Assembly: GCF_048320135.1 (NCBI RefSeq)
Contig: NZ_CP182947.1
Coordinates: 1,922,001 to 1,986,000 of the forward strand
Source: Ideonella_A sakaiensis_A
GTDB lineage: Bacteria; Pseudomonadota; Gammaproteobacteria; Burkholderiales; Burkholderiaceae_C
Length of the DNA: 64,000 nt
Reading direction: 5' to 3'
How positions within the stretch are numbered: position 1 is the stretch's first letter; every line of letters begins with the position of its first letter. The notes under the pieces were generated by a model. That model worked only from the letters and a program-made list of their open reading frames with translations, was not told where the DNA came from and made no database searches. The position numbers and the translations under genes were made by a program. Shown one piece after another: positions 7,785 through 16,300 of this stretch.

Positions 7785-9089
7785 TCACCCCAGCAGCGCC
7801 TTCGGCAGCCCCAGCACGGTGCCGGGGAACACCCACATCAGCGCAATGCAGAGCACGAAGGCGAGCAGGAAATAGGCAACGCCGCGGAAGATCGTCGGTA
7901 TGTCGATGTCGGGCGCAAGCCCATGGACGATGAAGACATTGACGCCGACCGGCGGGGTGATCGCGCCCATCGTCGTGACGACGGTCAGCACGATCGTGTA
8001 CCAGATCGGGTCGTAGCCGAGCGCCGCGGCGAGCGGGAAGAAGATCGGCAACGTGACGACGAGAAAGCCGAGCGCATCCATCAGCGCGCCGCCGACCAGG
8101 TAGATCAGCAGCACGACGACGAGGATCGCCGCTGGCGGCACCGGCAGCGCGGCCGCCCAGTCGGCCAGTTCGAACGGCAGCCGCGAGACGGTCAGGAAGC
8201 GGCCGAACAGCACCGCGCCGGTGATCAGCAGCACGACCATCGCCGAGATGCGCACGCTTTCAACGATCGACAGTTGAATCGTCGCCCAGGTCAGCTTGCG
8301 CCGCACCAGCCCGATCGCCAGTGCACCGAAGGCGCCGGCCGCGCCAGCCTCGGTCGGCGTGAACCAGCCAAGGTAGAGGCCGCCGATCACCAGCGCGAAC
8401 AGCAGCAGCGCCTCGATCACGCCCGACAGGGCCCTGATCTTTTCCGCCAGGCTGGTGACCGGGCCGAGCGGGCCGAGCTTCGGGTCGCGCAGGCACAGCA
8501 GCACGATCGTCAGCAGGAACAGCGCGGTCAGGATCAGCCCCGGCACGATGCCGGCGAGGAACAGCCGCAGCAGCGACTGCTCGGTCTGCACCGCGATCAC
8601 GATCATCACGACACTCGGCGGAATCACGACGCCGAGCGTGCCGCCGACCGCGATCGCGCCGCTGCTCAGCGCGCGGTCGTAGCCATAGCGGCGCATCTCG
8701 GGCAATGCGATCGTCCCCATCGTCGCAGTGGTCGCTGAATTGGATCCGCAGATCGCCGAAAAGCCGGCGCAGGCGGCGACCGTCGTGCCGGCGAGGCCGC
8801 CCGGATACTGGCCGACCCATTTGTAGGCCGCCTGGTACAGCCGCTCGGTCATGCCGGCGCGATAGGCAAACTGGCCCATCAGCACGAACAGCGGGATCAC
8901 GCTCAGGCCGTACGACGAAAACTGCTCCCAGACATTGGTCGACAGCAGGTGGGTCGCTGCCGGCACCGACAGCAGGTAGGCATTGCCGAGCACGCCGGCA
9001 AGCAGCATCGCGAATGCGATCGGCATGCCCAGCAGCATGAATAGAAACATCACGGCGAGGCCGATCACCGCGGCGGTCAATGGATCCAT
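7785..9089 (-). CDS. dctM: TRAP transporter large permease subunit (DctM type)
   Basis: A 434-aa integral membrane protein, the Na+-coupled transport subunit of a TRAP carrier. It shows the family's dozen hydrophobic segments and typical stretches: GMPIAFAMLLAG near the N-terminus, SGSNSATTATMG-like (here CGSNSATTATMGTIALPEM) and GVVIPPSVVMI. The frame is open to 9236, but MDPLTAAVIGLAVMFLFMLL at 9089 is the natural start. Upstream on the mRNA is a run of CAA/CAG triplets rather than a Shine-Dalgarno site. It lies 38 bp downstream of dctQ, in gene order receptor - small permease - large permease. Confidence 0.93.
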   Translation of the reverse strand: MDPLTAAVIGLAVMFLFMLLGMPIAFAMLLAGVLGNAYLLSVPAATHLLSTNVWEQFSSYGLSVIPLFVLMGQFAYRAGMTERLYQAAYKWVGQYPGGLAGTTVAACAGFSAICGSNSATTATMGTIALPEMRRYGYDRALSSGAIAVGGTLGVVIPPSVVMIVIAVQTEQSLLRLFLAGIVPGLILTALFLLTIVLLCLRDPKLGPLGPVTSLAEKIRALSGVIEALLLFALVIGGLYLGWFTPTEAGAAGAFGALAIGLVRRKLTWATIQLSIVESVRISAMVVLLITGAVLFGRFLTVSRLPFELADWAAALPVPPAAILVVVLLIYLVGGALMDALGFLVVTLPIFFPLAAALGYDPIWYTIVLTVVTTMGAITPPVGVNVFIVHGLAPDIDIPTIFRGVAYFLLAFVLCIALMWVFPGTVLGLPKALLG

Positions 9090-9127
9090 CGGATGTTGTT
9101 GCTGTTGTGGTGGATGGCTGCCGCCGG

Positions 9128-9703
9128 TCAGGCGTGACGCTGCAGCAGTGACAAGAAGGAGCCCGCGGCACGCAGAAAGTCGGCCAGCAGCGCCAGCGTC
9201 AGCCCGGCCGCGCCGGCGGCGACGACGTAGACCCACGGATAGACGACCGCGCGCAGCGTCTCCGACAACGAGCCGGTCTCCTGCAGCGTGAAGCCGTAGG
9301 CCGTCAGGTACCAGGACGTCGCGGCAAACAGCAGCAGCGCCAGCAGGCTCATCAGCAGGTCGACCGCCGAACGAAGTTTCGGGCCGAGCCGGTCGATGAC
9401 CAGCTCGATGCCGACGTGGCCGCGCTGCTGCTGCACCGCACCGAGCGCCAGCGCCATCGCCGCGGCCGACAACCAGCCGATCACCTCATAGGACCCGGCC
9501 ATCGTGATGCCGAAGCGGCGCAGCACCATGTCGGCGACGGCGACCAGCATCATCGCGGCCAGCGCAATCCCGGCCAGAAAGACCAGCGCGCGGTTGATCA
9601 CGCGGATCAGCCGGTCGAGCGGCGGCAGCGGCCCGTCAGGCGGCAGGCCGGCCTCGGCCGTCCGGGGCGTTGCCGCCCCGGTGGTCGATTGCGACGCCGG
9701 CAC
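9128..9703 (-). CDS. dctQ: TRAP transporter small permease subunit (DctQ type)
   Basis: A 191-aa membrane protein with four hydrophobic segments, the accessory subunit that pairs with DctM. The DctQ pattern VADMVLRRFGITMAGSYEVI followed by AVQQQRGHVGIELVI is evident around residues 55-100. The likely start is GTG at 9703, only 2 bp after the dctP stop codon. The N-terminal ~30 residues are Pro/Gly-rich and cytosolic. An internal start is possible, but the core begins by residue 30. Confidence 0.9.
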   Translation of the reverse strand: MPASQSTTGAATPRTAEAGLPPDGPLPPLDRLIRVINRALVFLAGIALAAMMLVAVADMVLRRFGITMAGSYEVIGWLSAAAMALALGAVQQQRGHVGIELVIDRLGPKLRSAVDLLMSLLALLLFAATSWYLTAYGFTLQETGSLSETLRAVVYPWVYVVAAGAAGLTLALLADFLRAAGSFLSLLQRHA

Positions 9704-9705
9704 CG

Positions 9706-10734
9706 CTATTTCTTCGAGAACTGGTCGCGCAGCTCACGCATGCGCTTCATATATTGAGCCGCCGGCAGGCCCTTGGCGGTCATCTCGGCAACCCACTCGT
9801 CTTCCATCGGCTTCAGCTTCGCATCCCAGCGCGCCTTTTCGTCGGGCGCCAGCTTCAGCACCTGCAGCTTGTGCTGGTCGGCCGCCCACTTCATTGCCGC
9901 GCCGACATTCTGGTTGTCGTGGTAGTTGCCGGTCCAGGTTGCCATTTCGGGCGCAAGTTCGTCGATCACCTTCTGCACGTCGGCTGGCAGCTTGTCCCAG
10001 CGCTTCTTGTCCATCACCGCGGCAAATGTCACGACGACGGTCGGGTAGTCGGTGACATATTTCAGCGTCTCGGCGAGCTTGAAGTCCTGCAGCACCTCGC
10101 GCGATGTCATCGTGCCGTCGATGACGCCGGTCTGCACCGACTGCGGCACCTCGGGCATCGGCATGCCGATCGGCGCGGCGCCGAGCGCCTTCAGCACCGG
10201 CACGCCGGTACCGGCGGCGCGCAGCTTCATGCCGTTCAGGTCGGCTGCATTGGCAACCGGCTTGCGCGACTGGATATAGCCGGGCTCGGTGGTGAACATC
10301 GCGATCACCTTGAACTCCTCGAATTCCTTCGGCTTGAATTCCTTCGTCAGCTCCCACAGCGTGCGGCTGGCAACGGTGGCATTGGCAAAGCCGACCGGCA
10401 GCGAGACGCCGGAAGTCAACGGGAAGCGCCCCGGGTCGTAGGAGGGTGCGCCGAGTCCGATGTCGGCGACACCTTTCGTGACGCCGTCGTACATCTCCTT
10501 CGCGCCGAGCAGCGTGCCGCCCGGGAAGGTCTTCACCGCGACCTTGCCATTGGTGCGCTTGTTGACCTGCTCGGCCCAGTGCGCCATCTGCTTGGCCGGG
10601 AAGGTACCGGCCGGTGCGAAGAAGGCATAGGTCAGCGTGATGTCGGCTGCGTTGGCCGTGAGCGGGCTGCTCAGCATCGCCAGTCCGGCAGCCATCGATG
10701 TAACGAGCCGGGTGATCGTTCGGGTTGGGTTCAT
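9706..10734 (-). CDS. dctP: TRAP transporter substrate-binding protein (DctP type)
   Basis: A 342-aa periplasmic receptor. Starting at 10734 there is a signal peptide (MNPTRTITRLVTSMAAGLAM, cleavage after ANA near residue 29). The mature part shows ADITLTYAFFAPAGTFPAKQ and the DctP helix-strand MKLRAAGTGVPVLKALGAAP, including the conserved Arg that salt-bridges the ligand carboxylate. The ligand is therefore probably an organic acid; identity is open. First gene of dctPQM. The 216-bp gap to the divergent Lin0512 gene must hold both promoters. Confidence 0.93.
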   Translation of the reverse strand: MNPTRTITRLVTSMAAGLAMLSSPLTANAADITLTYAFFAPAGTFPAKQMAHWAEQVNKRTNGKVAVKTFPGGTLLGAKEMYDGVTKGVADIGLGAPSYDPGRFPLTSGVSLPVGFANATVASRTLWELTKEFKPKEFEEFKVIAMFTTEPGYIQSRKPVANAADLNGMKLRAAGTGVPVLKALGAAPIGMPMPEVPQSVQTGVIDGTMTSREVLQDFKLAETLKYVTDYPTVVVTFAAVMDKKRWDKLPADVQKVIDELAPEMATWTGNYHDNQNVGAAMKWAADQHKLQVLKLAPDEKARWDAKLKPMEDEWVAEMTAKGLPAAQYMKRMRELRDQFSKK

Positions 10735-10950
10735 CGTTGTGCCTCGGGTTCGGTAACGTTGAATCAATCGTCGACCTCGCAAAGCGAGAAGAAGGCGCAT
10801 TTTGCGTTTCGTGCCGGCGCGGCGCCATATGGGTCTTCACCCATCTGGTGCATGCGGAAGCGGGAAGCCGACGCCGGAATCCTTATCATCAAGAACTGTG
10901 CCGGTGCGATGCTGCAGCGGGCTTCCGATCCAATCGAGGGAATTCAGGCG

Positions 10951-11304
10951 ATGGGGAAACACCGGGTGGTCACGCAGTTCGGCATGGGGACATCGATCCG
11001 CAGCCGCAACTACACCGAAGCGGCGGCGCGCGCGATCCGTGACGCGTTGTGGCACAACGCGCTGAATGTCGCCGATGCCTTCGGCTTCCCGAAGGAGGCA
11101 ATGATCATCGACGTCGAGGTCGGCGTGCAGCAGCCCGAGGCGGTCGACCGGGAAGTGCTGCTGAAGGTTTTTCCTTATGGCCAGCCAACGGTCAAGGTCG
11201 TCAAGGGCGGGCTCGACATCCCGACACCGGACGGCAGCGGGCTCAGCGTGGTCGCCAATGCCGCGGTGATGGTGGCCTTCGAGATGGAGCGCAGCCATGG
11301 CTGA
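10951..11304 (+). CDS. Lin0512 family protein, copy 1
   Basis: A 117-aa protein with the Lin0512 pattern: VTQFGMGTSIRSRNYTEAA, a helix AARAIRDALWHNALN, and VEVGVQQPEAVD. The family is small, often found as adjacent pairs, and has no established biochemical role that I know of. The start at 10951 is preceded by GAGGGAA about 10 nt upstream; the frame extends farther but without family similarity. Its stop overlaps the start of the second copy by 8 bp, so the two are almost certainly made together, possibly as a heteromer. Confidence 0.82.
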   Translation: MGKHRVVTQFGMGTSIRSRNYTEAAARAIRDALWHNALNVADAFGFPKEAMIIDVEVGVQQPEAVDREVLLKVFPYGQPTVKVVKGGLDIPTPDGSGLSVVANAAVMVAFEMERSHG

Positions 11305-11680
11305 ACGGCGACCGCAGGAGAAACGCATCATCCTCGAGATGGGCAGCGGCAACGACCTGTATGGCGGCGACTACACGAAGGCGGCGATCCGCGCGGTGCA
11401 CGATGCGCTGCACCATTCGTCGATCGGCCTGTTCCAGTCGCTCGGCTACGACCACCGCGAGATGCGGGTGCAGGTGACGATCGGCGTGCAGCAGCCCGAC
11501 CAGGTCGATACCGCGGCGGTCGCCGCCGAACTGCCGCGTGGCCGCGCCGAAGTCAAGGCGGTATTCGGCGGGCTCGACGTCGTCGACACCGCGCAACAGA
11601 CGACGCATGTGATCGCGACGGCCGCGGTCGAGGCCTTCTTGCCGATCGACGCGGCGGATTGGCGGCTCGGCAGCAGCTAG
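11297..11680 (+). CDS. Lin0512 family protein, copy 2
   Basis: A 127-aa paralogue of the preceding gene: ILEMGSGNDLYGGDYTKAAI, AVHDALHHSSIGLF, and VTIGVQQPDQVDTAAVAAEL align with copy 1 along its length. The ATG at 11297 sits inside the end of copy 1 (8-bp overlap). The shared GVQQP(E/D)xVD block is the most conserved part and may mark the functional surface. Function unknown. Confidence 0.82.
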   Translation: MAERRPQEKRIILEMGSGNDLYGGDYTKAAIRAVHDALHHSSIGLFQSLGYDHREMRVQVTIGVQQPDQVDTAAVAAELPRGRAEVKAVFGGLDVVDTAQQTTHVIATAAVEAFLPIDAADWRLGSS

Positions 11681-11791
11681 AGTCCATCGCGTGGCGGCTT
11701 GAGCCAGGTCAAGCGTTTTTTTGCCGACCCTGCGGCACACTGGCCGCCAACCTCGCTTCGATGCCGGCCGTGCGCGGCTGCCAATCTGGTC

Positions 11792-11995
11792 ATGATGGAA
11801 ATACGCAGACTGCGGGTCGGCCAGCCGGTCACCCCCGAAGAATTCGAATGGCTCGACGACGAGCAGCTGGCGCGGATCGTGCCAAAGGCCTATCGCGAGT
11901 TTTTCCCCGGCAAGGATTTCTGCGCCGACGGCAGCTTCTACCTGCACGACGGCACCGCCTGGAGCTTCTTCAAGGCCGGCTTCGTCGACGAGTGA
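11792..11995 (+). CDS. Small hypothetical protein
   Basis: A 67-aa acidic protein starting MMEIRRLRVGQPVTPEEFEW, with a helical N-terminal half and an aromatic C-terminal part (GSFYLHDGTAWSFFKAGF). No signal peptide or membrane segment. An in-frame extension upstream to 11699 is possible but lacks a ribosome site. It sits between the Lin0512 pair and the formyltransferase fusion, same strand; I do not recognise the family. Confidence 0.5.
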   Translation: MMEIRRLRVGQPVTPEEFEWLDDEQLARIVPKAYREFFPGKDFCADGSFYLHDGTAWSFFKAGFVDE

Positions 11996-12062
11996 ACGTG
12001 GACAATCGCGCAGCGCCGGGCAAGCCGCCCGTGCAGCAGCATGTCCCAGCCTGGAGATCTTG

Positions 12063-13229
12063 ATGAAAGTTGCTTTGGTCGGCTCGCGCTATTTCGCGGC
12101 CACCGTGTTCGAAGCCCTGCGCAACGAAGAAGGCCTGCAGTTCAGCAGCATCGTCGCGCCCGCCGATGACGACCGGCTGGCGCTGGCGGCGCGCGCCGCC
12201 GGCCTGGAAGTCCATGTGCTGGCCAATCCGAAGATCGTGCCGGCCGAGGCGATCGCCGAAGGCACCGATCTGATCATCGCCGCGCACACCCACGCGCGCG
12301 TCAGCAACGAGGCGCTGGCCCGCTCGCGGCTTGGCGGCGTCGGTTACCACCCGTCGCTGCTGCCGCGGCACCGCGGCATCGCTGCGGTCGAATGGACCAT
12401 CCTCGAAGGCGACCCGATCGCCGGCGGTTCGGTCTACCACCTGGCCGACGGCTGGGATGCCGGCGCGATCGCCGCGCAGGACTGGTGTTTTGTCGCCAAG
12501 GGCGAATCGGCGCGTGAATTGTGGGAGCGCGAACTGGCGCCGATGGGATTGCGGCTGCTGACGCAGGTGGTGCGCGATGCCGCCCGCGACGGCCGGTTGC
12601 GCGCCGATACGCAGGACCCGCGTTTCGCGACGCGCGCGCCGATGACGCGCAAGCCGGTGCTGCAGACCGACCCGCAGATCGCGGCCAATGTGTCGCTGGT
12701 CGTCACGGTGATGGGCCAGGACCGCCCCGGCATCGTCCGCCTGATTTCCGACAAGGCGCAGCGCTTCGGCGCCAACTGGACCGACAGCCGGATGGCGCGT
12801 ATGGCCGGTGAATTTGCCGGCATGGTGCATTTCGAGGTGCCGCGCGAGCAGGCCGATGCGCTGTCGGCCGCGCTGCGCGGCCTCGAGTCATCCGGGCTGC
12901 GGGTCGCGATCGCGCAAAGCGAATTCGACCGGCTGCACGGCGGCGCACGCGGCGTCTCGTTCGAGCTGGTCGGCGACGACAAGCCCGGCATCATTGCCAA
13001 CCTGACGCGGATGCTGGCCGAGCGCAACATCAGCATCGAACACCTGCACACCGAACTGATCGGCAGCGATGCCGGCACGCAGCAGCGCTTCAAGGTCGTC
13101 GCACACCTGCGGCTGCCGCCGCAGATCACGCGCGAGGCGCTGCGCGCCGACCTCGCGGTGCTGGCCGCCGACATGCTGGTCGACATCGCGCTCGACGAGG
13201 AGCCGGAGCCGGTTCGCCAGGCCGCCTGA
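12063..13229 (+). CDS. Formyltransferase-like domain fused to two ACT domains
   Basis: A 388-aa fusion. Residues 1-195 form a formyl-transferase (Fmt/ArnA/PurU) domain with the hallmark YHPSLLPRHRG (H96) and DGWDAGAIAAQ (D132). The Asn two residues before that His in classical enzymes (NxHxSLLP) is replaced by Gly94. Residues ~210-285 (VTVMGQDRPGIVRLISDKAQ) and ~297-375 (ELVGDDKPGIIANLTRMLAE) are two ACT domains like those of the glycine-cleavage regulator GcvR. PurU has the opposite order, one ACT domain before the formyltransferase. GGAGA lies 6 nt before the ATG at 12063. A role in formyl-folate or one-carbon metabolism under amino-acid control is inference. Confidence 0.8.
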   Translation: MKVALVGSRYFAATVFEALRNEEGLQFSSIVAPADDDRLALAARAAGLEVHVLANPKIVPAEAIAEGTDLIIAAHTHARVSNEALARSRLGGVGYHPSLLPRHRGIAAVEWTILEGDPIAGGSVYHLADGWDAGAIAAQDWCFVAKGESARELWERELAPMGLRLLTQVVRDAARDGRLRADTQDPRFATRAPMTRKPVLQTDPQIAANVSLVVTVMGQDRPGIVRLISDKAQRFGANWTDSRMARMAGEFAGMVHFEVPREQADALSAALRGLESSGLRVAIAQSEFDRLHGGARGVSFELVGDDKPGIIANLTRMLAERNISIEHLHTELIGSDAGTQQRFKVVAHLRLPPQITREALRADLAVLAADMLVDIALDEEPEPVRQAA

Positions 13230-13395
13230 GCGGCGCAGACGCGGCCGGCGCGCAATGCGCCGACCGCGCTTCGTGACAAATTGCCGCTTCCGCACGCCAA
13301 CAGCGCCGCCGGCACTCAAGCAGCTAGACCCTGCGCCGATAGCCGCGAACGGGGGATCGCATGCTCGTTGTGCGCATCCCGATGTCGGAGCATCG

Positions 13396-16300
13396 GTGGA
13401 CACCTATTCGATCAAGGCCCGCGCGGGCGGCAGCATCTTCTGGAACCGGCTTCACGGCGCGGCTGGAAGCCGCACGCCGGTTGTCGCCGGCGCGGCGGAA
13501 GCAGCCCGGAGCGCGACGGCTGCGCGTGATCTGCTGCTTTCTTCATATGCTGATATCGGCCGGTCGATGCGTTTGTTGAGCGCCGAGCAGACACCCGAAT
13601 TTGCCCGCACCCTCGTCTCGACCGATCCGACACCGGCCGCACTGACCGGCCAGGCCGCTCGCCTGCAACCGGTGGTCAGCAGCCATGCGGTATTGCAGGC
13701 CAGCCAGGCGATCAATACGCGGCTGTCGACGGTGCAGCGGTCGACATTCGACCTCGGTCTCGATCTGTCGACCTCTGCCCCGTCACGCCTGCGATCGTCG
13801 GCCGATCTCGGCCTCGACCTCGCCTCTCCGCAGGCGCCGTCGCGGTTGCGCTCGGCCGCAGCGCTCGGCCTCGACACCACCCGGCCCGAATCGGCATCGC
13901 GCCTGCTGTCGTCGCACGAACTGGCGCTCGACGTCGATTCCGCAGAAGCCGCGTCGCGCCTGTCGTCGACCGCACTCGGCCTCGACGTGACGTCGCCGCA
14001 GGCGGCCTCGCAGCTGCGCTCCGATGCGGCGCTGGGCCTCGATGTTGCCTCCACGCAGCGCGCGTCGACGATCACGTCGACCGCCGAAATCAATACCGCA
14101 GCAACGTCCTATGGCTCACGGCAGCTCAGCTTCAGCGGCAGCGGCGCGGCATCGACCAGCAGCGCCAGCCTGAGCGGGCTGTATACCGGCAACAATGCGG
14201 CGGCCGACGCCAGTGCGCTGTCGGTGGTGCTGCGCCGCGATGTCGCGGCGATGAACAGCGTCACGCCCGGCCTCGTCAAGTTCGACGTCGTCAACCAGCA
14301 CGGCGCGACGCTGTTTGCCTTCGACGGCCTGCTGCGCGCCGGCGAACAGGTCTTTCTGGGCAACGACATCGGGCTGACGCTGACGTTTTCGGCCGGATCG
14401 CTGACGGCGTCGCACAGCGCGACAACGACGGTCTCGAAAACGCCGACCGACGTCAACCCGAATGCCACCTTCAACCATGCCGATCCGAACCAGCGGCCGC
14501 GCTTCGACAACAACGCCCAGGTCAGCGCCGGCTCGTTCAAGGTCAACGGCAGCAGCATCGCGGTGTTTGCGAACGACTCGATCAACAGCGTGCTGGCGCG
14601 CATCAATTCGACCGTCCCGGGCATCAGCGCCAGCTTCGCCAATGACAAGCTGGTGCTCGGCAGCAACGGATTTTCCGAGGACGACATCGTGTTGTCCGGC
14701 GACACCTCCGGCTTCCTCGCCGCGGTCAAGCTGGCCGGTGCGACCGCGGTGCGCGGCAATGTCCGCGACGACTTGCAGGTGCTGGCAAAAACCTCGCAAT
14801 TTGCAGGTGTCGCTTCCGGATCGTTCACCATCAACGGCGTCGCGATTTCGGTCGACAGGCAAACCGACACGCTCGATGCGATCGCCGCGCGCATCGGCAA
14901 CGCCGGCGCAGGCGTCACTGCGCGCTACGACGCTGCGCTCGACCGGCTGGTACTCAGCGGCACGACGAACAGCGCCGAGCTGATCGAGGTCGGCAACGAC
15001 AGCAGCGGTTTCCTGTCGGCCGCCCGCCTGCAGACCAGCAATACCGTTCGCGGCCACCGCGCCGAGGACGATGTGGCGCTCGGCAAGCTGTCGCGGTTCG
15101 CGACGGTCGACGACGGCTCGTTCGTCATCGACGGCCAGACGATCGCGGTCAGCCGCAGCGACACGATCCGCGCGATCGTCGCGCGGATCAACGACTCCGG
15201 CGCACGCGTGCACGCCGCTTTCAACGCGCAGACGAATCGCCTCGACCTGACGACACTCGAGAATACGGAAGACCAGATCGCGATCGGTGGCGACAACTCG
15301 GGTTTTCTGGCGGCTGCCGGCATCAACAGCGCAAATACCGTGCGCGGCAATCTGCGCGACGACCGCCAACTGCTCGCAAAAACCAGCCAGTTTGCCGGCG
15401 TCGCATCCGGTTCGTTCCGAATCAATGGCGTCGCCATCAGCGTCGACCGCGAGGCCGATTCGCTCGAGTCCGTGCTTGCCCGCATCAATGCCGCCGGCGC
15501 CGGCGTCAGCGCCGCCTACGACGATGCGCTCGACAAGCTGGTGCTGACCGCCGCCGGCAACGGCGCCGATCCGATCGAGGTCGACGGCGACGACAGCGGC
15601 TTCCTCGCCGCCGCCGGGCTGCAGACCGAGCAGACGATCCGCGGCCACCGCGCCGAGGACCAGGTTGCGCTCGCGAAACTGGCGCAGTTCGCAACCGTCG
15701 CCAACGGCTCGTTCCTCGTCGACGGGCGGGCCATCGCGGTCGACATCGCGGCCGATACCGTGGCGTCGCTGATCGGCCGGATCAATGCCTCCGGCGCGCG
15801 GGTCGCCGCCAGCTACGACGCGCAGGCCGACCGGATCAGCTTGCAGACGCTGGACCCCAGCGACGACCTGCTGGCGATCGGCAGCGACAGTTCGGGTTTT
15901 CTTGCCGCGGCGCAGCTAGATGCGGTCAATACCGAGACCGGCGACATCCGCGACGATCTGCAGCGCTTGTCGCGAACGGCGGCATTTGGCGCGGTGACGA
16001 ACGGCTCGTTCGACATCAATGGTCGGTCGATCGACATCGACGTCGAGCGGGATTCGCTGGTGGCGATCATCGACCGGATCAACAGCGCCGGTGCGGGCGT
16101 GACTGCCCGTTTCGACGCGTTGGCAGGCCGCGTCGAACTCGTCAGCCATGCGCCGGGCGATCAACTGATCGTCGTCGACAACGACTCAAGCGGATTCCTC
16201 GCTGCGGCCTCGCTCGCGTCCGACAACACGTTGCGCGGCCAGTTGCCTGACGACCAGCAGCTGTTGTCGCGCACCTCGGCATTCGCCGGCGTCAACAGCG

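Noticed and set aside
10776..10788. Small hairpin ctcgc-aaa-gcgag upstream of dctP
   Set aside because: A 5-bp stem is expected by chance in GC-rich DNA and nothing else supports an operator or attenuator.
14116..15648. 510-codon minus-strand frame
   Set aside because: It is a shadow of the repeat protein; its own periodicity comes from the coding repeats opposite.
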